Both the position numbers and the translations under genes were made by a program. A stretch of 64,000 nt of DNA from Nissolia schottii (lineage: Eukaryota; Streptophyta; Magnoliopsida; Fabales; Fabaceae): positions 4,766 through 68,765 of the forward strand of contig QANU01006361.1 in NCBI GenBank assembly GCA_003254905.1, written 5' to 3'. Under the pieces are notes generated by a model. It had not been told where the DNA came from. It ran no database searches and saw only the letters and a list, made by a program, of their open reading frames with translations. Positions 33,809 through 45,134 of the stretch are shown here, piece after piece (positions within the stretch are counted from its first letter, which is position 1; every line of letters starts with the position of its first letter).

Positions 33809-35845
33809 ATGGAAGGTTTTGCCTCAGAGAGGACTTGTGATGGTCTTCAAGTGAGTTCAGGTGTGATTGGAAGTGGGTATGCTTCATCTTCTTCTCTTGT
33901 TTTGGATAGGGAGAAGGGTGAGCTTGTGGAGGCACCTGTGAAATTGGAAAGGAAAGGTGTGTCCCCTGAGAGAAGCATTGAGGCTTTGAAGAATCATAGT
34001 GAGGCTGAGAGGAGAAGGAGAGCTAGAATTAATGCACACCTTGATACACTTCGCACTGTGATTCCTGGTGCTAAGAAGGTTTGTTTCAATATAATGCTTT
34101 TTACTTTATTTTCTCAATCATTACTGTTGTTATTATGTTGATTATGTTTAATGTGTATTTTACAGAATAGTAAATGTTTGTTCTGGTCAAGTTGAGAATA
34201 GGATGGACCGATGGAGTAAACCTTCGGATTCGTCTTTTGGGTTTGTCTGAATAGGTCAAATTCATTCACACGTTATTAAAACGGTCATATTAGTCTATGA
34301 GATTGCCAAAACTCGATCAAGTTAGTCTACTAATTTGATCGATGTCTGAGAACTAACTTGACTGATTTTTTGACAATCTCAATGACTAATATGGTTGTTT
34401 TCATTGCATGTAGACGAATTTAACCAATTTTGACTACTCCAAATGAATTTGAAGGTATCCTCGAATAGGTTGTGTCATTTGTGAGAGTTTCTTGATTAAC
34501 TGTGAATGGTTTTTTATGATTGGTTCTGGTTTGTGTTGTTCAATTATTTGTTGCACATTATAAAAATGTTTTTGAGGGAAATCTTGGGGTTAGCTTATTG
34601 TGGAACACTCAATCCTTTTGTTTATATTATCTCTTCTCCTTGAGAAATATGCATTTAAACCATTTGATTAAACTGTTATTGTTGTTGACCTTACTAACCT
34701 TAGCAAATTGTTTTGTTGAAAACAAAATGGCAGCTCTGAGGCTGCAGAATGGTTTATTGTTGCCCTATTTTATGGTCGTTTTTACAATCAAAGCATAACT
34801 TTGCACTATTCATGTATCTGTACTGAGGCTGCTAATTGAAAGTGATCAAAAGGGGTTTCAATTTACCATCTGAAAATGTAGTTAAATATTTTTTGGATGC
34901 TCAAACTATTGGAGTGTAAATGAGGCTAGCATACTAACATATTTTGGGATCCATATGTGAGTGAAGCAAGTTATAAGGATTTTAAAGTTTAAATTTTTTT
35001 TACTTTCAAGGACAAAATTCCAGTTTTCTTGATATTAACTGACAAGGGATGAGAAGAATATTATAGAGTAAATGCTCAAATTGGTTCTTAAAAGATATGC
35101 AGAGTATCAAATTAGTCCTTTAGATATTTATATTAATTTGGTCCTTCATAGGATAAAATGTCCATCAATTTAAGGACTAAATTGATGTCCATTTTGAACA
35201 TTGAAGAGCCGAGTTAAAATTCAAAATATTTAGAAGACTAACTTAATGTTGCATATACTTTAGGAGGACTAATTTGAGTGTTTACTCAACTTGATGTTAA
35301 GCATTTTTGCTATGCATCCCAGTTATACACATACTTATCTGAGTTTTTCTTTCTAAACTTTCTGAACTCAGATGGACAAAGCATCCTTACTGGCTGAGGT
35401 TATTACACATCTGAAAGATCTGAAAACGAATGCTGTGCAAGCCAGCGAAGGCTTAATGATACCGAAGGACAACGATGAAATAAGAGTTGAAGAACAGGAG
35501 GGTGGCTTGAACGGTTTCCCTTACTCAATCAGGGCATCGCTATCCTGTGAGTACAAGCCTGGCTTGTTGTCTGATATAAGACAAGCACTTGATGCGCTTC
35601 GCCTTATGATAATAAGGGCTGAGATTGCAACCTTAGGGGGCAGAATGAAGAATGTCTTTGTGATAATTAGCTGCGAAGAACATAATTTTGAGGACGCCGA
35701 GTACCGCCAGTTATTGGCGGGCTCGGTCCACCAGGCCCTTAGAGCTGTCCTTGACAGATTTTCGGTTTCACAGGACATTTTAGGATCCAGAAAGAGAAGG
35801 AGAATTTCTATATTCAGTTCTTCATCATTAGAAGATTTCTTGTGA
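33809..35845 (+). CDS. bHLH transcription factor with ACT-like domain (bHLH30/AIG1-like)
   Basis: Two exons, 33809-34078 and 35372-35845, join in frame at GAKK|MDKASLL and give 247 residues. The basic region NHSEAERRRRARIN has His63, Glu67 and Arg71, the set that reads an E-box/G-box CANNTG site. Helix 1, loop and helix 2 span about 72-108, with the intron in the loop. Residues about 139-215 (PYSIRASLSCEYKPGLLSDI onward) form an ACT-like dimerisation domain, and RKRRR (230-234) may be a nuclear signal. The order bHLH then ACT, and the EEQEGG linker, match the plant bHLH30/32/106/107 group, whose members act in the nucleus, often in auxin or stress responses. The ATG follows a long CA-rich leader. 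Function beyond DNA binding is inference. Confidence 0.92.
34190..34480. repeat. Repeat-like segment in the bHLH intron
   Basis: It contains facing words such as 'tagtctatgagattgccaaa' and 'tttgacaatctcaatgacta', which pair as an imperfect inverted repeat. It is probably another MITE, but its ends are not clear. Confidence 0.4.
35066..35287. mobile_element. MITE in the bHLH intron
   Basis: The 222-bp segment starts GAGTAAATGCTCAAATTGGT and ends with ACTAATTTGAGTGTTTACTC, an imperfect inverted repeat of about 22 bases. The interior carries 'attagtcctt' and 'aaggactaaatt' words that pair. It lies wholly inside the intron 34079-35371, 84 bases before exon 2. No target duplication is evident. 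Confidence 0.75.
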
Positions 35846-37504
35846 GTAGTTTTTTTGGTTAGAGTAATTTAAGTCTCCATATGCATAGCATATATATCTG
35901 GTTATAATGAGGAAGTGACAAGAAGTAAGTGATTTTAACAATTTCATGTAACATGGAAACTAAGGTAAGGTATACTGAAGTGTTGTCCTTCCAATCATCT
36001 AATCTGGATTTGTAGAACCGTAGATGAAAACAAGTGAATCTGGGGTGGTAAAAGTATTGGGAGCTTTTGACCAAAGATAGAACGAAGTCTTGTATGATAA
36101 CGTGCCTTGTTTGGACAAGAGTTTCTTCTGTCATGAATTCTCTTCATTTAAGCCATGTACAATGCAGAACAATTGTAAGCTCTTATTTGGAAAATTGTTA
36201 ATAGAAATTGACCTATGTATTTAAAATTCCTATGTTTTCTTATCTTAAAGGCTGATGGAGGGGAGAATAAGATAACTGTGATTGAAAGCTTACATAAAAA
36301 CGTTTATGGGGTGGGGGTATGCGTGGGTTTCAATTAAGCAATGATGTGGAGGGCTAGTTCTTGAACCTTTTTCCTTTAAATTTTCTTGAAAGTTCTATTT
36401 GTATATTTTCCCATAGCAATGAGGCAATTAGGCTCTAACTCATATTATATTGATGCTATCTTAAAGATGAGCCATAAATAGAGGTAAATATAACTTGCAA
36501 AATTACTCAACAATCAGTGGATTATTAGCTAAGAGAATGCAGAATATAGAGTACCCTAAACTCTGAAATAGCATTGATTGCTTGCAGCTAGGGAGTTACT
36601 TAAATGGTCTCTCTTTTGTTTGTTATCATTCTTGAGGTATTAGGAATTAGCTTATGGTAAGATTAATATAAAACATTTACCAACTTATTGTAATTTGGTA
36701 AGTATGAGAATTGTGACACTTGTTATCTCAATTAAAAAGTCAAGGGCCAAAATGAGTCATACTTACAGTTTTAGACAAAAATCAACATTAACTCATAGTC
36801 TAAACCCATTCAAAAGCATGTCAAATCAAAATTTTAAAACTCAAATAAATTCGACCTAATTGTCTTTGGAATAGGAGAGTTTATTGAGTCTGGCCATGTC
36901 ATAAAGTCCTAAAACCTTTATCCAAAATCCCTTAGCGCCCCCCCCCCCCCCCCNTACATATTGTCTCTTCCGAGAGAGGCTTTGGTTTTATCTTCTTCTC
37001 CTAATGAGGACTGTCATATAGGTTTTGCTGTGTCCTCTGTATATATAAGGCTTATATATAATTTGTTTTGAAATATCTGATTTCATATATTATTTAGACT
37101 AGATATTAGATATATTTAGATTTAGATTAGATACTTTCTCGTTTTCCAAATTTAAAAAATTCATAATCTGCTTGAAAATCAAAATTTGTTTTTTTAATCT
37201 AAATTGAAATCTAGTTTGAAAATCAAAATTTGTTTTAAAAATTAGTTTTTTTTTTTAATTTATTTTTTGGTGAAATTCCCACCATAGTAGAGTAGGATAA
37301 AAACAATCAAAACATAATAAAATAATAATAAAATTTGATGAATTTAATTATAAAAATATTAAAAATTTAATGAGAAACCACTTGACCTGGAATTATATGA
37401 TGATAGTTTTTTGGATGTGTTTCAATCACCCAGTAATAAATATAACAATAATTTAAGATGATCAATTATAAACATCTCTTTCAATGACGTCCTTACAAAA
37501 TCGT

Positions 37505-37710
37505 GTTTGAATTCTCATTTGTGTCTTTCATCCTATTTTTCGCATAGGTTATTAATAATGTTATTTATCATATTACTATTATTGTAAACTAAAGAAATAT
37601 TTTGTGCTTGGATTCTCATTTGTATTTTTCATCCTATTTTTCGCATGTGTAGAACTAATAATGTTATTGATCAAATTAATATTATTGTAAACTAAATAAA
37701 TATTCTATGT
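37505..37710. repeat. Two-copy tandem repeat, about 105 bp unit
   Basis: 'ttgaattctcatttgtgtct' through 'attattgtaaactaaagaaa' is followed at once by a second copy beginning 'ttggattctcatttgtattt' and ending 'attattgtaaactaaataaa'. The copies differ at scattered positions. Confidence 0.8.
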
Positions 37711-38891
37711 TCACAATATTGACTTTAGCCAAATGTCCCCTGTTGTATTCATCTTTGTGACACTTGATAATATTGAATTTGCCATAGCCACATGTGGGTT
37801 AGCTATAACATCACCATCCATCTCCTTTCACTTTTCATCAGTTACCCTTGCAGGCAACTGCCCTTCCTAAGGATTACCATGTTTTTGAAGGGGAAAAATT
37901 ATTCTCATTGTACTCCTTAATTTCAAATTTTGCTGTCATCGTTCTGACACCAAATCGCTTCTATGCACCGACTAAGAACCACCAAGCAGTGGCTTTAATG
38001 CCGCGGTTATGTACCGAAGCATGGGAATGCTGTGATGCAACTAAAATAGAGTTGAGACAATTGGAAGATAAATGAGTTTCTTAATTATTTAGTTAAAGTG
38101 TTCCATTTTTGGGGGTGTATATAAAGAAAGCTTTGATAAAAAGAAACCTATTCACTTCCTAATTTTAATGTCTTAAAATGAAATTAGACACTATCAATTG
38201 ATAGATACCTTCTCAACAATAAAAAAAAAAAAATGTGAATCCAAAATTTCAAAAGTTGAAGCTCAACCTGATATAATCCTTGAAACAGGAGTGTTTATTG
38301 AGTTGGACCATGTCATAAAGACCCCTTGTTCAAAATTCTTTATACCCTCACTCGCTTATCTTCAATCGGATCAGCTCGCAATTAAACAATAAAAATACAC
38401 AAATTCTTATAACATAAGATCTCATAATTTTCTAATTTCTAGGGCATGTTCCCCCTTATTGTCATCACTTCCAAGCCAACTGAATTAATAACATTAATAT
38501 TGACTATTTTCATTTTTCTCCTCTATTTTTAATTTTTGACTTGAAACCAAAGCAATCATAGTATTAACGTGGAGTTACTCAATGACTCTTTGATCAGAGA
38601 AGTTTCAAGTTTAAGTTTTAAAAATCGAAACGATTCTCGATAATAAATTAATATTATATTCTATATAATTTTTATGTTTATCTTAATAAATAAACATGGT
38701 TTTTATTTTCATATTTCAGAACATTTATTTTCTCTAATAATCCACTGTCCCCCCACCAAACCCTCCACCAACCACCGTCCGATCTCAAAAGGTATTCCAA
38801 TCACACGGTCATCAATCGCTCTGACTCAGGACTGTTTCGGTGCTGCGTCGTCTCCCTCCAGAGAACGAACCAGAGAGACAATTACACAAAC

Positions 38892-38897
<6 letters not shown>

Positions 38898-38928
<31 letters not shown>
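38898..38928. repeat. (CT)n microsatellite in the NECAP leader
   Basis: An uninterrupted CT run of about 30 bases lies about 145 bases before the ATG. CT-rich leaders are common in plant housekeeping genes. Confidence 0.85.
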
Positions 38929-38930
<2 letters not shown>

Positions 38931-39072
38931 ACCCCAATTCTCCCAAATTCAATTCGGTTTTTGAGCAAAAACCCTTTCATCCAAATCAGGTTCTCATTCA
39001 GACCCAGATCGCTTTTCTGCTTCTTCTGGATCCTCTTTCACCAAAGTTGCAATCTTTTGGCGTCTCTGGATC

Positions 39073-42000
39073 ATGGAGAGCGAGGTGAAGGAACCCCACA
39101 TTCAGAATAGTGGTGCCGAAGGCGAAGATACAGAGCCCATGGAGCTCGTTCTGTTCCAAGTGTCAGAGTGTTACGTCTACATAGTGAGTTTATTAGCTTG
39201 TTTGAAGTAAATCACAGTGAAATTTGAGCACATCATGCTAATTTTTTATGGGGTTTTTGAAAAATTTTGTTTTGATGAATTGGGTTGGGCAATGGGTTGT
39301 GATGGTTTAGTAAGGATTCAATTTTAGAGTGCTGATAATCAAGTTTTGGTATTTGTGCTCAGAATAAGAATTTAAGCTGCTTGAGAAATTTGGTGGCATT
39401 GATTTTTTTTTTTAACTTGAATTTACTGTGTCAGTAACGAGATGAATGGAATTGGAATTTGAGAAATTTGTGGTGTGATGCTAATGGTTTCTACTATTTG
39501 TACCAGATACCTCCGAGAATGAGTGCAGCTTCTTACAGGTTTGTGATCAACTTCAAATTATGACTCCTGATCTGGTTGTTTGTGCTTGTAATCTGATTAG
39601 TTTAGTACATCTTTAGCATATATTTGAAGTTATCAATGTACTCTAGCTCGGTACATTTTCTATACTTGTAACTGATTTATACGTCTTTCATCCCCTTTTG
39701 TGGAACTTTTTCTATGGGAAGTGATTACTTGTTAACATTTGCCAGATCTGCGATTTTTTTATCTGGCTGCTCTTTAGTGTGTGATTGCCCAATATTTATA
39801 CTTGTGAAGTTCATTTCAGGGCTGATGAATGGGATGTCAACAAATGGGCATGGGCAGGGATATTGAAAGTTATTAGCAAGGGAGAAGAGTGCATTATAAG
39901 ACTCGAAGACAAGAGCACAGGTAAGGTCATATTAAATCTGCTTTAATTGGATTATTCATTTAAACTTTTTTATTTTTTATTGCTACCTACGATGAAATAT
40001 ATTTAACTAGGTGAATTATATGCACGGGCATTTTTAAGAAATGGAGAGCCGCATCCTGTGGAACCTGTTATTGACAGCAGCAGGTGGTTTTCTAAGACTG
40101 TTGATAACTTCTAGTTGTTCTAGTTGTTAATTTGTTATCATGCCTTTTTGTACTTTTAGATGCTTACATAATTATACTTATACTCTGCAGATATTTTGTT
40201 CTTCGCATAGAAGAGAACATAGGTGAGCCCTTATGTCTACATTTTGATTTACTTTTTCATTTCTCCCCTTAATCATCTTATTTTTCTCATCACCCATGTG
40301 AGGGGTAGCTGGATGGGAATTGTGAAGGAAGGATAGGACAAAATAAATTGAGAACCTTTTTGGCAGAGTTCTCAACATAAGTTTCATTATTGTGAGCACT
40401 GAACAGTTTCTTCAAATGAGTTTCTATTCCTTGCAGAACAAAATGAAATGAAAAATTTAGCTTACTATCAAGTATATGGCAGCAACCTTTTCAGTTGTGT
40501 ACATTGTACAATTTATGCTGTTATTGACAGAACTTGGCATTTTTGTTCAAAGGGACGGCTTTTGGAAACTGATTAGGAAACGTACTTCTGGTTAATGTTG
40601 AGCTGTTCAGACCTAGTGCTGATGTGATATTTTCAGTATTTAAGTAATCCTTGTCACCTTGAATTTGCTTAACAAACATCAACTGAGAACAAAAACTCCT
40701 CAAGGACACATCAATGTATTGAAGCCATTCTTTGTCTGAGACTGACATAGAAAACTCTAGTCTTAAATCCTCCTGAATATGTGAGTGAATGTTGTTGTTG
40801 ACTTCCTAATCTTTAGGTGTTTGTACAAATTGTCTCAATTTCACTGCATGTAAATGAACTTAACTGAGAACTTCATAAGATCTAAAGAAGCATAGAATGT
40901 TGGTTATGGTGGAGGAATGGTTTTGACAGAAAATTTTCGAAACTCCTCTGGTCTGCTTCTACTAAAAAAATGTATGGGACCAAAATGAAGGATTAGGAGG
41001 CACTGGGCATTTCAAGTGATCAACTGATTCTTCTATGACTAGAAGAATATCTATCTTGTAGCTTTGCAAAATGAGGTGACCATGGACTGCATGGCTAACA
41101 CCGTTATCACTATAGCATCATTCTTTATTTATTTTTTACTCCTAAATCATTAATTCTTTCAAGAATTAGGAGTATTGAGTTTAGCATATGATCATTGTCT
41201 AATCTTTATTGTATTTTGTATTATCAATTAGATGCAGAAGATCATTAAAAAATTAATGTTCATGAACAAGTAGCTTTACTACCAAACAAAAAGAAAACTT
41301 CTGTCAAATTTTAATTTGAGTGCATTTCCTAATTCTGATTAGTCATAACTAAATATCCCATGGTTCATTCAGGCTTAGCACTAAATGGCTTTTACTGTCT
41401 TCCATAGTTCCACTTTCTCCACTTAGCAGTATAAATTTCTAATTTTCATCAAATTCTGTCCCCACTTTGTGTGCTGCATTAGCATTACTCTTTTTAGTAG
41501 CATCAAATTTACTTTTCGTACCTTTTACCTGCTTCATTTTGTACATTTCTTCTTGAAAGATCATTGAGTTTAGACCCCTTATTGTTATCCAATACATATT
41601 TTTCATTATTCTGCACTCTATTTATTGTAACTTATTTAAATTTGGCATTTATTACTTGAATGTCTTGCAGGTGGCCGCCTTCGGCATGCTTTTATTGGCA
41701 TAGGATTCCGAGAAAGAACAGAGGCTTATGACTTCCAAGCTGCCTTGCATGATCATATGAAGTATCCTCTATCTAGAATATATTAGATTTACCATTTAAA
41801 TTGTCTATCTCACTATCTGCAAAACTTGGTAATGTTTACACACATTATTTTAACCACTGGAAAGCATGTCTTTTCCTATTGCACTTGAAGATATCTGGAC
41901 AAGAAGAAAACTGCAGAAGAGATGGAACAGCATTACCAGCAAAGTTCCTCAGTTGATTACAGTTTGAAAGAAGGAGAGACTCTTGTACTGCAACTTGGGA

Positions 42001-42415
42001 ATAATGTACCGAAATCTTCACATTCCTGTTGTTCATGAGTTCTTTTTGTTTTTTAAGTATCATGATTTCTTTGAAATCCTGTGACCCTGTCTATTGTGTG
42101 CAGAAAAGTGGCCGCAGTGTGAAGTCGAAGTTTTTCGAGCAGGGCCAGAACAACTCCCCAGAAGAAAAGGGTGGAAGAAAAGAATCTGTACTTAGCATCA
42201 AGTTACCGCCACCTCCTCCAGCACCGCCTTCACCTGTTGCTACCATGCAGAAATCGCCGACAAACTCGCCTCCGAAATTCAACCTTGAGAAGACTTCTGA
42301 AGCCGAGGCCCCTAAAACAGTCAAAGAAGACACAGAACATCAGAATCCACCTGAAGATCAAAGCACACAGGATATTCCGGATGATGATTTTGGCGATTTC
42401 CAAGCAGCCGGTTAA
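39073..42415 (+). CDS. NECAP-like adaptin-ear-binding coat-associated protein
   Basis: Eight exons join in frame: 39073-39183, 39507-39538, 39820-39920, 40011-40083, 40191-40222, 41671-41761, 41891-42005 and 42104-42415, giving 288 residues. The N-terminal PH-like NECAP domain (about 23-180) shows the family landmarks VSECYVYIPPRMSAASYRAD, WAGILKVISKGEECIIRLED, RYFVLRIEE, HAFIGIGFRERTEAYDFQAA and SSVDYSLKEGETLVLQL. A Pro-rich stretch (220-229) follows. The tail DDDFGDF (278-284) is of the short acidic Phe type that binds adaptin ear domains. NECAPs are cytosolic accessory factors of AP-type clathrin adaptors in vesicle formation, and length and domain order are normal. Intron 6 (40223-41670) is long and shows no gene. 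Confidence 0.93.
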
Positions 42416-44400
42416 CCTATGATCTCTTGCCCTGTATGAATCTGTGATGAATAGGAAACATGCAAAAATTGTGGACTAATTGTTCATCCGGTACATACCA
42501 CAGAATTCTGTTTCAGCTTGGAGATTCAATTATGTCCTCTCAGAATGGATAAACTCAGCTCTCTTCATTGCCAGCAAACAAATATCATTGTGAATTATCC
42601 TTACATCCTTTGTAATTGGTGGTTGTTTTAGTTCTGCACTGAGGGCTGCTACTATGAGAATTATTTTCCTTCATCATGGTCACTTTATTTCAGTTGCATG
42701 CTTTGTTTATGTTTCTCACACCTGGCATGCCTATATTGCCATTTGATACATATACTAAACAAGACTTCATGGCTTTGTTGATAACATAAATGTTATGATC
42801 AATGAAACAGTTGAGGATCAAGAATATGAATGATAGGGAAAAAAAACAGAAAAGAGAACCAAGATAACAAGACAACTAGTGTTGTTAGAATATTGGAAAT
42901 GGACAAAATATGCTTTGTGGTTGTCGTACATCAGAGCTATATGATCCTTGACCCCTCATATTGATGGATAACCCAAAAAGAGCTGAAAGGCTTTTCCAGC
43001 CTAAGAGAACGTGTGTGTGTGTGTATATATATATATATATTAAATAATCATTGATTTATGTCACGAGAATTTGACAAAGTTTTATGTTGGTTGTTGTATA
43101 TATTTTTTAAATAAATGAATGAAAATGATTATACATGTTTTTATTTTTTTAAAGATAAAAACAAGTATTTTTTTATCGAATAAATTGTAATGATATATAA
43201 TAAAAGAGTCTATAAATAATTGAAAAATAATATTTAATTGAATAACTAATTACTCATAAAATATTATCATTGTTTTTAACCAAAATGTTTGTCTCACTAA
43301 GGTTAGGGAAACTCCCCAACCTCTTTACAGATTACGCATCACATTATCGAATGGCTTTTGTTTCAACGTGTGAGATTTAACGTTGTGCCTTTGTGAGAAG
43401 GATAAGGATCAGGACCTTAACAAACTGTTAATTCTTGATGGTAGATATTATCATCTCTCTGAAAAAAAAAATTCTTATCATGTTCATCTTTAAATATTCA
43501 AATGATTAATAAGGTTATTTGTAATTTATCTTTCTATCCGGTTGTTTAAATTTTTTAATGATTAATTAATTAATACTAATAAGAATTTAACGTAAATTAA
43601 TATGAAAATTTTCTTTCTTTATAATAATATCTATCTTTTATCCCTTGAAGGTTCAATTATTCAACAAATTTCATTATCAAATTATTATTATCAAGAATTG
43701 CACCATTTTCAAAATTTGAAACTAGTTGCATGTATTCAATCCAATAACCAAATTCAATTTTTCAATTTAAAATACCACAAAGTCACAAACCATGCCAATT
43801 TCGAAACAACGCATAAATACCTTCATCACCATCTACAACTACCTTATCTTTATGTTTAGAAGAAACAACTTGCAAAAACCTAGGTTGTCATCATCATGCA
43901 TAATGTTAGTGTAAAACGACGATATAATAATAATAAATAAATAAATAAACAAATAAATAAATAAATAATTCTTTATGATTTGAAACATGCTACATTCTTT
44001 TCATGAACGAATTATGATTTGTAACCCCAAAAAAGTAGCATATTCGTTTTCAAAATTTAAAACATCAGCTTTTTTTTTTTTGTTTTGACAGTGATCAACT
44101 AAAAGAACATTTTAAAGATAAAGAAATCATCAATCGTAGATATACAAGTATGTAATCTCTTGACATAGCAAAAAGATCATCAATATGTTAACGGAAGAGG
44201 ACCGATGTCACTCCTTATAAAAACAACCATAACTGCAGGCTCAAAAAAAATAAAAAACAAAAGAATAAGCACAAAAAGGGGCGTGCAGTGATTGTTGCAG
44301 GTGCAAAAAATTAATGCGTAATGGGCCCCACAAACCGGTAAAGCGAACAAACAATGATCAAAGGTTAACTTTGGAACCAGAGTCCACGTATGTCAAACGT
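42416..44400. other. Intergenic region after NECAP
   Basis: The likely 3' UTR extends to about 42660. There is a (GT)n(AT)n run at 43012-43040 and an (AAT/AAAT)n run at about 43926-43968. Otherwise AT-rich; no gene seen. Confidence 0.55.
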
Positions 44401-45134
44401 AAGGCTCTGCGGAGCTGACTCTATTTTGTGTTTCCATTCTCTCTTCTTTTTTCTCTTCCTAATTGGACTCTTCTTCTAACTCTCACACACTCTCCTCTAT
44501 TTTGGCTTCTCAATAAGCCTTGTTCTTACTACTTACTGCTCCTTCAAATTTGGTGCTGTTGGTGTTGGGTGTTCTGTTCAATCTTTTGTGCCTTGGAACA
44601 AGTAAGTTCTTTTGATTTGTCACTGACCCTTTTGATTTATTGGGGTGATATTCCAACTGGGTTTTGTTTTCTGATTAAAAAATTTGTTTTTTGTTTTTTG
44701 TTTTTAAATGTTTGTTTGTTTACATATTTGGTTGTGTTGTTATTGTAGTACGCTCCCTTTTGTTTTGTTTTTTTAGGTTTAATTTAGTTTTAGTCATTCC
44801 TTAGGAAAATTTGTGCTCTTTCCTTTACTGTTTTGTTTAATCCTGTTTGTTATATAGGTAGGGAGTGTGACTGGGAGAAGTTGGGTTGAGTTTGGAAACA
44901 TTAGTTAAGAGCTTGTTTAATTGATTTAACATATGTATGAGTTCTAGGTTGGAATTTATCTGCAATCCATTTATGTTTTTGTAAATAACATTCCTTGATT
45001 AATGTACATTAGGCTTGTGAATATGACCGACCGCCATCAATTCTTTTGTTGATTTTTTACCACTTGATTCCTTGCAGATAATCGGGTAGATATACTGAGA
45101 CAGATCTAATTACTATTTTGGCAAGTGTATTGCG

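Larger units (their letters stand above)
35846..39072. other. Intergenic region between bHLH and NECAP genes
   Basis: AT-rich. It contains a poly-C run with one N (about 36938-36954), a two-copy tandem repeat (37505-37710) and a dispersed repeat pair (about 36860-36930 and 38265-38340, both with 'gtttattgag' then 'ccatgtcataaag'). The last about 200 bases are the probable leader of the next gene, with a (CT)n tract at 38898-38928. No gene seen. Confidence 0.55.
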
